Part shown: positions 52,078 to 61,520 of the stretch, piece by piece | Layout of the letters: each line of letters begins with the position of its first letter | Numbering within the stretch: position 1 is the stretch's first letter | NCBI RefSeq assembly: GCF_000317205.1 | Contig: NZ_AJLK01000085.1 | Location: 1 to 64,000 of the forward strand | Direction of reading: 5' to 3' | Origin: Fischerella muscicola PCC 7414 | GTDB taxonomy: Bacteria; Cyanobacteriota; Cyanobacteriia; Cyanobacteriales; Nostocaceae | DNA: 64,000 nucleotides | Made by a program: the position numbers and the translations under genes | The notes under the pieces: model-generated | Databases searched by the model: none | The model's input: the letters and a program-made list of their open reading frames with translations, nothing else | What the model was told of the DNA's origin: nothing

Positions 52078-54708
52078 GTGGAAGTGAAGAAAAATCAAAA
52101 TAAAATGCGTTTATCTCCAGTTTTAATGACAATGGTGGCGATCGCCACACCTCTAAGCGGTTCGCTTCATGCTAACGCGCAAATTGCAAATAATTCAAAA
52201 AAAACAGCAGATGTTGTTGTACCGACAACGAATCAAGACCAAGAAGTTGTCGCGGGATTGCCAACTACTGATACAACACAAGAGGTAACAATCCCAACTT
52301 CTACTATTCCAAATACTACACAAACTTTTCAAGATACAACATCAACAGCAAGTCCAGAACAAGAAGTTTTTGAAGTATTTTCAGCAAAAGAGACGACACT
52401 AGAGTTAACAAGATTAACTAATAATAAGTCAGAAAATATACAATTATCTCCAAAAACAAAGCCAACAACACTTAGAACACAGACAACCAATCAACAAGTA
52501 TCTGTTAGCACTCCCGGGGCGTCAGCACTAAAAACAACACCCCAGACCATAACATCAACAACCCCAAAAACTACACAGAATTCTCCCACGATTATTCCTC
52601 AAAACACTCAACCGCCAAACAATCAACCACCAACAACAAACCAACAACCAACCAACAATCAACCACCAACCATCAACCAACCACCAACCAACAACCAACA
52701 ACCAACCAACCAACCACCAACCACCAACCAACCACCAACCAACAACCAACAACCAACCAACCAACAACCAACCATCAACCAACAACCAACCAACAACCAA
52801 CAACCAACCAACAACCAACCACCAACCAACAACCAACAACCAACAACAAACCAACAACCAACAACAGAAGCAGAACCTCGGGTATTAGTATCAGAGGTTG
52901 TGATTAGGACGGAGACTGGACAACCACTACCAGCAGAACAAGAAAACCAAGTTTACGGGGTAATTCGGACTCAACCAGGGCGGACGACAACGCGATCGCA
53001 ACTGCAAGAAGATATTAATTCCGTCTTTGCTACTGGCTTTTTCTCAAATGTGCAAGCAGTGCCAGAAGATACACCATTAGGGGTACGAGTCACATTTTTA
53101 GTTCAGTTAAACCCCACCCTCAGTCAAGTCAGAATTGATGCTAATCCTGGTACAAATGTACCTTCTGTACTGCCTCCAAATACTGTTAATCAAATCTTTA
53201 GCAACCAGTATGGAAGAATCTTGAACTTACGTGAATTACAAGAAGGCATTAAACAGTTACTTAAGGTATATCAAGACCAAGGCTACGTATTAGCACAAGT
53301 AGTTGGATCACCACAGGTATCACCTGATGGAGTTGTCACCCTCACTGTGGCAGAAGGGGTTGTAGAAGATATTAGTGTCCAATATCGCAATAAAGAAGGT
53401 CAGGAAACAGACAAAGACGGAAAACCGATTAGGGGACGGACGCAGCCGTATATTGTTACACGGGAAATCCAATTAAAGCCCGGACAAGTATTCAACCGCA
53501 ACATCATACAAAGAGATTTACAACGGGTCTACGGTCTAGGACTTTTTGAAGATGTGAATGTTTCCCTCAACCCTGGTACTAACCCCAGTCAAGTGGATGT
53601 CCAAGTCAATGTAGTTGAACGCAACAGCGGTTCCATCGCCGCCGGTGCAGGTATTAGTTCTGCTAGTGGATTGTTTGGTACTATCAGCTACCAAGAGCAA
53701 AACCTGAATGGCAGAAACCAAAAACTGGGGGCCGAGTTAGAAGTTGGTCAACGGGAATTGTTGTTTGATGTCCGCTTTACAGATCCTTGGATCGCTGGAG
53801 ATCCATACCGAACTTCTTATACAGCAAACCTTTTCCGTAGTCGCTCAATTTCATTGATTTTTGAAGGAGAAGACGATAACATCGAAACCTTTGAACCAGG
53901 TGAGGATGATGGTGATACCCCTCGGATTTTACGTTTAGGTGGCGGTATCAACTTTAGCCGTCCTTTGTCTAAAAATCCCTATGAGCGTGCAGAATGGACA
54001 GCTTCAGCTGGTATAAGATATCAACGAGTTTCCACTCGTGATTCTGACGGTGATATCAGAGAGGAAGGAACAATCTATGAAAATGACCAGCCTACAGAAA
54101 TCATTGAACTGACCGAATCTGGAACTGGTCAAGATGACTTGCTGACATTGCAATTAGCAGCAGTGCGTGATAAACGTGACAATGCTTTGCAACCAACTAG
54201 AGGTTCCTTCTTCCGCTTAGGCTTGGAACAGTCCGTACCAGTAGGGCTAGGTAATATCTTCATGAGTAAGGTACGGGGTAGCTATAGCTACTATCTTCCC
54301 GTAAGATTCACTAACTTTACCAAAGGCGCACAAACTATTGCTTTCAACGTACAAGGAGGAACCATACTTGGTGATGTACCTCCCTACGAAGCTTTTACTT
54401 TGGGTGGAAGTAACTCCGTTCGGGGCTATGAAGAGGGTGCATTAGCTAGTAGTAGTAGTTTCTTGCAAGCCACAGTTGAGTATCGCTTCCCTGTTTTCTC
54501 CGTAGTTAGCGGCGCTCTATTTTTTGATGCTGCTACTGACTTGGGAACGGAAACAGAGGCTGGAGATTTACTCGATAAAAGCGGTAGTGGCTACGGCTAT
54601 GGTCTTGGTGTGCGTGTGCAGTCCCCACTTGGCCCCATCCGCATAGACTACGGCTTCAACGATCAAGGAGATAGCCGCATCAATTTTGGTATTGGGGAAA
54701 GATTCTAA
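52078..54708 (+). CDS. bamA: BamA/Omp85 outer membrane assembly protein with a repeat-expanded N-terminal linker (876 aa)
   Basis: This protein inserts beta-barrel proteins in the outer membrane. A signal peptide (SPVLMTMVAIATPLSGSLHA) is followed by a Thr-rich region. Residues about 178-263 consist only of N, Q, P, T and a few I, coded by ACCAACAACCAAC-type repeats. Three POTRA domains follow (about 270-350, 350-430, 435-520). The barrel has the SVRGYEEG motif (near 782) and ends with Phe (INFGIGERF). The start GTG 52078 or ATG 52105 cannot be decided. Its position before lpxC matches Anabaena omp85. Confidence 0.92.
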   Translation: MEVKKNQNKMRLSPVLMTMVAIATPLSGSLHANAQIANNSKKTADVVVPTTNQDQEVVAGLPTTDTTQEVTIPTSTIPNTTQTFQDTTSTASPEQEVFEVFSAKETTLELTRLTNNKSENIQLSPKTKPTTLRTQTTNQQVSVSTPGASALKTTPQTITSTTPKTTQNSPTIIPQNTQPPNNQPPTTNQQPTNNQPPTINQPPTNNQQPTNQPPTTNQPPTNNQQPTNQQPTINQQPTNNQQPTNNQPPTNNQQPTTNQQPTTEAEPRVLVSEVVIRTETGQPLPAEQENQVYGVIRTQPGRTTTRSQLQEDINSVFATGFFSNVQAVPEDTPLGVRVTFLVQLNPTLSQVRIDANPGTNVPSVLPPNTVNQIFSNQYGRILNLRELQEGIKQLLKVYQDQGYVLAQVVGSPQVSPDGVVTLTVAEGVVEDISVQYRNKEGQETDKDGKPIRGRTQPYIVTREIQLKPGQVFNRNIIQRDLQRVYGLGLFEDVNVSLNPGTNPSQVDVQVNVVERNSGSIAAGAGISSASGLFGTISYQEQNLNGRNQKLGAELEVGQRELLFDVRFTDPWIAGDPYRTSYTANLFRSRSISLIFEGEDDNIETFEPGEDDGDTPRILRLGGGINFSRPLSKNPYERAEWTASAGIRYQRVSTRDSDGDIREEGTIYENDQPTEIIELTESGTGQDDLLTLQLAAVRDKRDNALQPTRGSFFRLGLEQSVPVGLGNIFMSKVRGSYSYYLPVRFTNFTKGAQTIAFNVQGGTILGDVPPYEAFTLGGSNSVRGYEEGALASSSSFLQATVEYRFPVFSVVSGALFFDAATDLGTETEAGDLLDKSGSGYGYGLGVRVQSPLGPIRIDYGFNDQGDSRINFGIGERF
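52609..52866 (+). repeat. STRR-type repeat inside the bamA coding region
   Basis: About 258 bases are made of ACCAACAACCAAC and ACCAACCACCAAC units. The units are the same as non-coding heptamer blocks elsewhere in the window (19797-19835, 25846-25893, 52000-52042). The frame is kept through the entire stretch. Confidence 0.85.
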
Positions 54709-54712
54709 GTAG

Positions 54713-54815
54713 TCAAGAGTCAATAGTCCATAGTCCAGAGTCAATAGTCAATAGTCCAGACTTCTTAGACAATTGACCATTGACCCTTGACAATTGACCA
54801 TTGACCCTTAACTTA
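54713..54815. repeat. AGTCAATAGTCC and TTGACCATTGACC heptamer blocks
   Basis: AGTCAATAGTCCATAGTCC is followed by the inverted ACAATTGACCATTGACCC. The gap between bamA and lpxC is made entirely of these repeats. The 14-base arms allow a hairpin. Confidence 0.65.
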
Positions 54816-54820
54816 ATTTT

Positions 54821-55666
54821 ATGCAACAAACCCTCGCATCTGAAATTACTCTCACCGGAGTGGGACTGCATAGTGGTGTAACTACCCAAGTACGGATACT
54901 ACCAGCCGGGGTAGACACTGGACGTTACTTTGTACGGGTAGATTTGCCCAACAATCCAATTATTCCAGCCCAAGTGCCTGCGGTTAGTCAAACTGTTCTG
55001 TCAACTCAGTTAGGTAAAGATGAGGAAAGTGTTCGGACTGTGGAGCATTTATTGGCTGCATTGGCGGGTATGGGTGTAGATAACGCCCGTATTGAAATTG
55101 ACGGCCCAGAAGTACCACTGTTGGATGGTTCGGCAAAGATATGGGCAGAAAGTATTACTCAAGTGGGGTTAGTATCGCAAACCTCAACTAAAAATTCTCA
55201 GGCTTTGTTCATTAATGAGCCGATATGGGTACGTCAGGATGATGCTTTCGTTTGCGCTTTCCCTGCACCAAGTACTCGCTTTACCTACGGCATTGATTTT
55301 GAACTACCTGCTATTGGTAATCAATGGCACAGTTGGTCTCCAAGTTTTGAACCAGGAAAGTCTGATGCTAGCTTCATCACAGAAATTGCCCTTGCCCGTA
55401 CCTTCGGTTTACTACATCAAATTGAATACCTGCAAAAATCCGGGTTAATTAAGGGTGGAAGCTTAGAAAATGCTCTTGTATGTGGGCCTGATGGTTGGCT
55501 AAATCCACCATTAAGATTTGCAAATGAGCCAGTACGTCATAAAATTTTGGATCTAGTAGGAGATTTGAGTTTAATAGGGCCTTTCCCCCATGCTCATTTT
55601 TTGGCATACAAAGCCAGCCACAATTTACACGTGCAACTGGCACAGAAAATTTGGGAATTGCGTTAA
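54821..55666 (+). CDS. lpxC: UDP-3-O-acyl-GlcNAc deacetylase LpxC (281 aa)
   Basis: LpxC is the zinc enzyme of the first committed step of lipid A synthesis. [11 protein letters not shown] binds the substrate, [16 protein letters not shown] holds a zinc His (HLL), and [14 protein letters not shown] and [15 protein letters not shown] carry two further ligands (H and D). Length is typical. It is followed by fabZ, lpxA and lpxB on the same strand. Confidence 0.95.
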   Translation: MQQTLASEITLTGVGLHSGVTTQVRILPAGVDTGRYFVRVDLPNNPIIPAQVPAVSQTVLSTQLGKDEESVRTVEHLLAALAGMGVDNARIEIDGPEVPLLDGSAKIWAESITQVGLVSQTSTKNSQALFINEPIWVRQDDAFVCAFPAPSTRFTYGIDFELPAIGNQWHSWSPSFEPGKSDASFITEIALARTFGLLHQIEYLQKSGLIKGGSLENALVCGPDGWLNPPLRFANEPVRHKILDLVGDLSLIGPFPHAHFLAYKASHNLHVQLAQKIWELR

Positions 55667-55781
55667 TTTTGTTCTTTGTTGAAAGTTGGTGGTTGTTTGG
55701 ACAACCAACAACTAACAACTAACAACTAAATTAAATTCAATCACCTACAAGACCACAACTAAAAATCAACCCCACCCATCA

Positions 55782-56312
55782 ATGGCAACCGTTACTGAAG
55801 TAAATTCTATCGATAACCCCACGTCAGCACCTATTCTGGAGCAGCCCGATTCTTCCACTACAAGTAACTCTGAAACAAAAGTTACATTTACAGCGGAAGA
55901 AATTCAGAAACTTCTACCGCATCGCTATCCCTTTGCACTTGTAGACAAAATTATCGACTACACACCTGGGAAACGAGCTGTTGGCATTAAAAACGTCACA
56001 ATTAACGAACCCCATTTTCAAGGGCATTTTCCAGGACGTCCAATTATGCCAGGTGTGCTGATCGTAGAAGCAATGGCCCAGGTTGGTGGTGTCGTAATGA
56101 CACAAGTGCCACAATTGGAAGGCGGACTCTTTCTATTCGCTGGTATAGATAAAGTCCGCTTCCGTCGCCAAGTTGTTCCCGGTGATCAACTGCTTATGAC
56201 TGTGGAACTGTTATGGATAAAACAACGTCGTTTCGGTAAGATGCAAGCTCGCGCCGAGGTTGACGGTCAGTTAGTTGCTGAAGGCGAATTAATGTTTTCC
56301 CTCGTAAGCTAA
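55782..56312 (+). CDS. fabZ: 3-hydroxyacyl-ACP dehydratase FabZ (176 aa)
   Basis: FabZ removes water from 3-hydroxyacyl-ACP and competes with LpxA for the same substrate. The hot-dog fold contains [35 protein letters not shown] (catalytic His and Glu) and [11 protein letters not shown]. The N-terminal 35 residues (Ser/Thr-rich) are extra relative to E. coli FabZ (151 aa). It is 116 bases after lpxC. Confidence 0.95.
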   Translation: MATVTEVNSIDNPTSAPILEQPDSSTTSNSETKVTFTAEEIQKLLPHRYPFALVDKIIDYTPGKRAVGIKNVTINEPHFQGHFPGRPIMPGVLIVEAMAQVGGVVMTQVPQLEGGLFLFAGIDKVRFRRQVVPGDQLLMTVELLWIKQRRFGKMQARAEVDGQLVAEGELMFSLVS

Positions 56313-56327
56313 AAATTTATTCTCGTG

Positions 56328-56356
56328 GTAGAGGCATTACCGTGAAGCGCCTCTAC
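56328..56356. terminator. hairpin GTAGAGGC after fabZ
   Basis: The arms GTAGAGGC and GCCTCTAC (8 bp) lie just after the fabZ stop and are related to the GTAGAGACGCGCC palindrome at 9231. It is probably a REP-like element rather than a Rho-independent terminator. Confidence 0.45.
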
Positions 56357-56531
56357 AAAATTTTGTATTAGGGATATCAGCAACAATAAACAACAACTGT
56401 TACAGTCTGATTTCCATATATTCACTGCCCTCACACCTGTACCAATTTGATGCTTTCGGCTACTGAACTCAGACGCTCCGTGGCGCGTCTGGCAAAAAAC
56501 TTAGCACGCTTACTGTTCTGGAGATGCACCC

Positions 56532-57353
56532 TTGAAAACGCTTATTCATCCAACTGCTGTAATTCATCCTAACGCGGAGCTGCACCCGACAGTGGAAGTC
56601 GGTGCCTATGCTGTGATTGGTGGGCATGTGAAAGTAGGCCCTGACACTACAATTGGCGCTCATGTAGTGCTGGATGGGCCTGTGGAAATCGGAGCGCGAA
56701 ATCAAATTTTTCCGGGGGCTGCCATTGGTATGGAACCCCAAGACCGAAAATACGCTGGTGAAACTAGCTGGGTCAAAATTGGTAACGACAATCGCATTCG
56801 CGAATACGTGACAATTAACCGTGCTACTGGTTTAGGTGAAGCCACGATGATTGGTAACGGCAATCTGCTAATGGCTTACGTCCATGTGGCACATAACTGT
56901 GTAATAGAAGACTCTGTGACTATTTCCAATGCGGTAGCGATCGCAGGTCATGTTCATATTGAGTCACGAGCAACAATCAGTGGAGTTCTAGGTATCCATC
57001 AATTTGTGCATATTGGTAAGCACGCGATGGTAGGAGGAATGAGCCGTATTGACCGGGATGTTCCACCATATATGTTGGTGGAGGGAAATCCTACACGAGT
57101 GCGATCGCTCAACCTCGTAGGACTCAAACGCGCTGGTTTGTCTGCTACTGACTTACAAATATTGAAAAAAGCCTTCCGTATTCTCTACCGTTCAGATTTA
57201 CTCTTTAAAGATGCTTTAGAAGAACTAGAACTTTTGGGAGATACAGAACATTTACAGCACTTGCGTCGTTTTCTCCTACTTTCGCAAATGCCAGGAAGAC
57301 GCGGTTTAATTCCTGGAAAAGTAAAAGCAAACAGTAGAGATGATGAGTCTTGA
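56532..57353 (+). CDS. lpxA: UDP-GlcNAc acyltransferase LpxA, TTG start (273 aa)
   Basis: LpxA adds the first acyl chain in lipid A synthesis. The left-handed beta-helix repeats (hexapeptides such as IHPTAVIHPNAEL, VKVGPDTTIGAHV) are evident. HVAHNCVIED carries the catalytic His. HQFVHIGKHAMVGG follows. There is no in-frame ATG near the start, so TTG at 56532 (MKTLIHPTAVIHP) is used; an out-of-frame ATG at 56524 precedes it. Length is typical. Confidence 0.93.
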   Translation: MKTLIHPTAVIHPNAELHPTVEVGAYAVIGGHVKVGPDTTIGAHVVLDGPVEIGARNQIFPGAAIGMEPQDRKYAGETSWVKIGNDNRIREYVTINRATGLGEATMIGNGNLLMAYVHVAHNCVIEDSVTISNAVAIAGHVHIESRATISGVLGIHQFVHIGKHAMVGGMSRIDRDVPPYMLVEGNPTRVRSLNLVGLKRAGLSATDLQILKKAFRILYRSDLLFKDALEELELLGDTEHLQHLRRFLLLSQMPGRRGLIPGKVKANSRDDES

Positions 57354-57357
57354 AAAT

Positions 57358-57548
57358 AAGGGATCGGGGACTGGGGAGAGGGGACAAGGGAGACACGGAA
57401 GACAAGGGAGACAAGGGAGAATTATTTCACAAGTTTCTTTCCCATGCTCATTACCCGTTCCCCTTTCCCCGTTGCCCCTAATCCCCACTCCTTACAGTCG
57501 TGGGGGCCCCAAGTTCCTCAATTCCCAATCCCCGATACCCAATTTCAA
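57358..57548. repeat. GGGGACAAGGG-type low-complexity repeat before lpxB
   Basis: GATCGGGGACTGGGGAGAGGGG is followed by ACAAGGGAGACACGGAAGAC, and then the inverted CCCTTTCCCCG and TCCCCACTCC. An open frame runs through it in phase with lpxB but its composition is repeat-like, so lpxB starts at 57550. Confidence 0.6.
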
Positions 57549-57549
57549 A

Positions 57550-58710
57550 ATGCGAATATTTATTAGTACTGGTGAAGTGTCTGGCGATTTGCAGGGGTCG
57601 CTATTGGTGGCTGCACTACGAAAGCAAGCGATTGCTGCTGGGTTGGAATTAGAAATTGTGGCGCTTGGTGGTGACAAAATGGCGGCAGCAGGAGCAATTT
57701 TGCTGGGTAATACCAGCGAAATTGGTTCTTTTGGTCTGTTGGAATCTCTACCTTTTGTACTGCCAACTCTGCAAGTCCAGCGCCGGGCGATCGCCTATCT
57801 CAAGCAAAACCCGCCTGATTTGGTAGTGTTGATTGACTACATGGGGCCAAATCTCGGTATCGGCAATTATCTTCGCCGCCAAATGCCGCAAGTCCCGATT
57901 GTATATTATATTGCTCCCCAAGTTTGGGTTTCTTCAATTACTCTTGGTAATACAGAGCGGATTATTCATGTTAGTGATAAATTATTAGCTATTTTCCCTG
58001 AAGAAGCACGTTACTTTCAAGACAAGGGTGCAAAAGTTACTTGGGTCGGTCATCCACTTGTAGACAGAATAGAACAATTTCCCAGCCGAGAAGCAGCACG
58101 CAGGCAGTTGGGAATTGCCGATGATGCGACTGCTGTGGCACTTTTACCTGCCTCCCGTCATCAAGAACTCAAGTATCTTTTACCTGTAATGTTCCAAGCG
58201 GCACAAATAATGCAAGCTAAACTGCCGCAAGTACATTTCTGGATTCCCTTATCTCTAGAAATATACCGGAAAAGAATAGAAAAAGAAATACAACGGTATG
58301 GTTTACAAGCCACTGTAGTTTCTGGTCAACAACAACAAGTACTCGCTGCTGCTGATTTAGCAATTACTAAATGCGGGACTGTAAATTTAGAACTTGCCTT
58401 GTTAAAAGTGCCACAGGTGGTTGTTTATCGCCTCAGCCCGTTTACTTATTGGGTTGCTCGTAATATCCTCAAAATAACTTTTCCCTTTGCCTCGCCAGTT
58501 AACTTGATGGTAATGAACGGAATAGTGCCAGAATTTATCCAAGAACAAGCGTCGCCAGAGAATATTATTCAAGCAGCAATGGAATTTTTGCTCAACCAGG
58601 AACGTAAACAGCAAATCCAAGCAGATTATCAACAAATGCAACGGTCTGTGGGAGAATTGGGGGTGTGCGATCGCGCCGCTAGAGAAATTTTGCAAATGCT
58701 ATATCACTAA
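57550..58710 (+). CDS. lpxB: lipid-A-disaccharide synthase LpxB (386 aa)
   Basis: LpxB joins lipid X and UDP-diacylglucosamine. The start RIFISTGEVSGDLQGSLLV, then IDYMGPNLGIGNYLRRQMPQ, VYYIAPQVWVSS and LLPASRHQELKYLLP are the GT19 pattern. The ATG at 57550 is used; a frame that is open for 70 codons before it is made of repeat sequence. The 3' end overlaps the gene at 58699 (opposite strand) by 12 bases. Two lipid A genes (lpxD, lpxK) are not in the window. Confidence 0.94.
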   Translation: MRIFISTGEVSGDLQGSLLVAALRKQAIAAGLELEIVALGGDKMAAAGAILLGNTSEIGSFGLLESLPFVLPTLQVQRRAIAYLKQNPPDLVVLIDYMGPNLGIGNYLRRQMPQVPIVYYIAPQVWVSSITLGNTERIIHVSDKLLAIFPEEARYFQDKGAKVTWVGHPLVDRIEQFPSREAARRQLGIADDATAVALLPASRHQELKYLLPVMFQAAQIMQAKLPQVHFWIPLSLEIYRKRIEKEIQRYGLQATVVSGQQQQVLAAADLAITKCGTVNLELALLKVPQVVVYRLSPFTYWVARNILKITFPFASPVNLMVMNGIVPEFIQEQASPENIIQAAMEFLLNQERKQQIQADYQQMQRSVGELGVCDRAAREILQMLYH

Positions 58711-58959
58711 AAATAAAGCAATGAGAATAAGGCTGAGGAAAATAGCGAACAAAATAGCATATTCGACTCGGCGACTGATTATTCCGACAGCTGCAATAAT
58801 AGCGATCGCAAGGCTGAAAATACCAATATACTGTTCTTTTTGTAAACCTTTAGCAATCAGTGGATCTTGCTGCTGATTATTTGGTAGCGGGGTTTCTAAA
58901 ATTTGTGGTGCTAAATAATTTGAGTGATGATTAAGCAATTTTTGATTGTAAATATTCAT
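58699..58959 (-). CDS. small membrane protein (86 aa)
   Basis: The family is not recognised. Polar residues 1-40 precede two hydrophobic segments (about 44-60 and 66-85), and the last residues are entirely hydrophobic. It ends within the lpxB gene (opposite strand), an unusual overlap for this gene-poor region. It is possibly real, but short and membrane-type frames are common by chance. Confidence 0.5.
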   Translation of the reverse strand: MNIYNQKLLNHHSNYLAPQILETPLPNNQQQDPLIAKGLQKEQYIGIFSLAIAIIAAVGIISRRVEYAILFAIFLSLILIALFLVI

Positions 58960-59125
58960 AATTATTTTTTACGATTAATACACATGTAGTGGCGCCTCAG
59001 CCTTAAAACGTTGGGTGCAAAAAACCTATAAAATCTAAAAGTAAACTATTCTGTGATGACTCAAGTCAATAAATTAAGCTTGCCGCGCTAGTAGTGGTTC
59101 ATCGCATTAATTTTGCTGGGCTACA

Positions 59126-59158
59126 AGATCCCCGACTTCTTGAAGAAGTCGGGGATCT
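59126..59158. terminator. repeat-family hairpin (AGATCCCCGACTT arms), copy 3
   Basis: The arms AGATCCCCGACTTCTT (59126-59141) and its complement meet almost without a loop. No gene ends close by (nearest stop is over 300 bases away), so this copy supports a repeat rather than simply a terminator. Confidence 0.6.
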
Positions 59159-59365
59159 GACCCCTCACAACTTCTCATAACTTTTGCGATAGACCAGTAG
59201 TAGTTTGTTCCATTAATTTTGATGGGTAGACTAAATTTTACAATTAACCTTCTTTTCCTCTAAATAATTGGTATAATTACAAACTAAACTTTAATATATT
59301 AAATTCATCTACCTATAGAAATATTGTGTTATTGGAGTAAAAGAGAATACATAAGATTAAAAATT

Positions 59366-59390
59366 AAAAAAGCCCTTGTTTTGGGCTTTT
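59366..59390 (-). terminator. Rho-independent terminator (AAAAAGCCC/GGGCTTTT)
   Basis: A stem AAAAAGCCC/GGGCTTTT surrounds a short T-rich loop. On the minus strand the stem is followed by a T-run, so it likely terminates the gene at 59506. It is the best classical terminator in the window. Confidence 0.7.
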
Positions 59391-59505
59391 GTCTTCATTT
59401 GGTATGATTCCTGTATTTCTGTCATTCTCAAAATATAAATGTGTCCAAAAAATATGGTAAGAAGCTGATTTTGAAGATATAACAAGCGTAACTCAATCAA
59501 TCTTC

Positions 59506-60066
59506 TTATTTACAATGATTTGTATTTTTACCTTGCAAATTACTTTGGACAATACATCCTTGTTTTTTAAATAGATAGTTTTCTCCAATCAGATAAATAC
59601 TGACAAAGACTAAAGGTATAACTATAAATTTTGGGCTAAGTGCTTTTTGAGAAAAAGATAAAGTTTTTTTAAAAATAGATTTATTAACGTTTATGTTATT
59701 AAGTTGTTTTGCTTTTACTAAAACATTACTTGTCGGTTGCTTTCCCGAAGATAGGGAAGTATATTTTGGTTGCAATTCTAAATTTAATACTTGACTCCAA
59801 CAAGGAAAACTTTTTCCTTGTTGAAATCCGTCAACTTTAACTTTTTTAATAGATTCAGACCTTAAGCCAATTATTTCTTGACGTACGTATTTCACCAAAT
59901 TTTGTTTATCTGGTATTTGGTTAGATTCTAATCTCACCCGTAAATAACCATTTTTAATACTAACTTTCACTATGACATTTTTTAGCTGTAATTGGCTGTT
60001 CATCAAAGATGTTATAGCTTGAACATCGCCTTGTCTTGCAAGTTCAAAAATTTTTACTTGTGTCAT
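59506..60066 (-). CDS. hypothetical protein with a C-terminal membrane segment (186 aa)
   Basis: The first 90 residues are alpha/beta (FELARQGDVQAITSLMNSQL; VSIKNGYLRVRLESNQIPDK; IIGLRSESIKKVKVDGF), a pattern I have seen in cyanobacterial proteins but cannot name. A linker follows, then a hydrophobic segment near 147-163 (FIVIPLVFVSIYLIGE). The tail is basic and has two Cys. It is on the minus strand, 188 bases after a larger membrane protein gene, with a good terminator 116 bases past its stop. Confidence 0.6.
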   Translation of the reverse strand: MTQVKIFELARQGDVQAITSLMNSQLQLKNVIVKVSIKNGYLRVRLESNQIPDKQNLVKYVRQEIIGLRSESIKKVKVDGFQQGKSFPCWSQVLNLELQPKYTSLSSGKQPTSNVLVKAKQLNNINVNKSIFKKTLSFSQKALSPKFIVIPLVFVSIYLIGENYLFKKQGCIVQSNLQGKNTNHCK

Positions 60067-60254
60067 AAATGATTGCAGTGAAGAGCTAAAAACATACCTG
60101 CTGCATAAAATATAACCTTATATCTAAAATTATTTCTTCAGTGTTTTTACTAAAATTTTAGATACAAAGATGTTATGAGCAGCATCGTTGACTTTACTTT
60201 TTAGCCACCCCTAAATCTAAATTTAATATAGTTTCTACAAACTTTATAAATGCT

Positions 60255-61322
60255 TTAATTACTACCCGTAGCATATTGCTGAGCAAAGTCCCGATGAATT
60301 TGGTATTGTATAATTTTTTGCTGAGCCATGCCATAATTAGAGCTAGTGTATGGTACAGTTTTTAAAAGAGCGATCGCTTCGTCCCAATTTTCGACAACTA
60401 TCTTCCACTCATCTTCAGATTGTGCTAGCTTTGCCAGTTTTGCTGTACGTCTAGCTTGATTAATTGCCTGGAGATAATTATCCTTTGGTTTGACTTCATT
60501 AGCAGTGAGTGTTGATGAATTTTGAGCAGGGACATTTGCTGAGATACTTTGCCTAACTTCTGGCAATTTAGCAAATGAATATAGCCATAGAGCGACCAAG
60601 GGAATAAAAACAAATGTAAATATTTGCCTGGATGTTTTGCGAGATTTATTAAAGCTAAAGAACCCTGATTTCTTTTTAGTTACTTCTTCCGTTTTTGGTA
60701 TTTCAGTGACATCAACCTCCGGTTGTGGGTTATTAGTTGGAAGTGTATCTGCTACCGAGACATTTGGACTTTCAGCTTGAAAATTAACATTATTACCAAA
60801 AACCAAACGACACTTAAATAAATACTCAATTTGGTAAAAAGCAGCAGCACTAATCAGCCAGATCACAGCAAACATAGCTTTGAGCTTACTGTAATGTTGG
60901 CCAGATTCAGCTATCACCTGACTATAGTTCAGCTGGAATAAAGGTAAAAGAGGGGTACAAATTAAAATCGCTGTCAGTGTAGATAAAACAAGTACCAACC
61001 AGCCATATAAACTTTCTCTCCAACTGATCAATCCCGGGAAAAACCCTTGAATTACATTAATTTTTTCTCCTGGAATAGCAGGAATAAAGCGACTGAAAAA
61101 AAAGTGATGCAGAAAAGCGATCGCTGGTATGGGTAATATAAGTACAAATATTGCCAAGAGTGTAGCTGACTCAGGTTTGTCTGACCATTTTGCTAAGTTT
61201 AGCCACAAGTCATTATCGCGCCGGATCATGGTTACAAACCCAGTCATTACCACAGATAGAATTAGGGCATTCAGCCATGCATTAGGGTGGGGCAACCATT
61301 TCCATAATCTAAACTTGTTCAT
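60255..61322 (-). CDS. multi-pass membrane protein (355 aa)
   Basis: The family is not recognised. Hydrophobic segments lie near residues 16-33, 52-74, 104-130, 145-166 and 231-250. A variable polar linker precedes the last (TEEVTKKKSGFFSF), and a soluble C-terminal domain (about 265-355) has helical repeats (ARRTAKLAKLAQSEDEWKI; WDEAIALLKTVPY). The last segment plus repeat domain resembles a TPR-like protein seen elsewhere in cyanobacteria. Coding strand and spacing suggest it is co-transcribed with the gene at 59506. Confidence 0.6.
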   Translation of the reverse strand: MNKFRLWKWLPHPNAWLNALILSVVMTGFVTMIRRDNDLWLNLAKWSDKPESATLLAIFVLILPIPAIAFLHHFFFSRFIPAIPGEKINVIQGFFPGLISWRESLYGWLVLVLSTLTAILICTPLLPLFQLNYSQVIAESGQHYSKLKAMFAVIWLISAAAFYQIEYLFKCRLVFGNNVNFQAESPNVSVADTLPTNNPQPEVDVTEIPKTEEVTKKKSGFFSFNKSRKTSRQIFTFVFIPLVALWLYSFAKLPEVRQSISANVPAQNSSTLTANEVKPKDNYLQAINQARRTAKLAKLAQSEDEWKIVVENWDEAIALLKTVPYTSSNYGMAQQKIIQYQIHRDFAQQYATGSN

Positions 61323-61520
61323 ATAAAACAGATATCTTTAGACGAGATAGACGTTTATAGGCTGTAACTTTAACATCTTTATTGCCAAAATATTCACCTA
61401 TGTGGTAAGAAAGCAAAATTTTTTCAGTGCATGAGATGATACAACAATCCTTTTACCCTCTGCCCTCTGCCTTTCTTCGGTAAAGTAAGGAAAAATCTTA
61501 ACCTAAATAGAAATACTGAC

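Noticed and set aside
52555-52857. Minus-strand frame rich in Val, Leu, Trp and Gly in bamA
   Set aside because: It is the reverse of the bamA heptamer repeat, not a membrane protein gene.
57340-57549. Extended lpxB reading frame that starts inside lpxA
   Set aside because: The extra 70 residues are coded by a G-rich/C-rich repeat block. MRIFISTGEVSGD at 57550 is the standard LpxB start.
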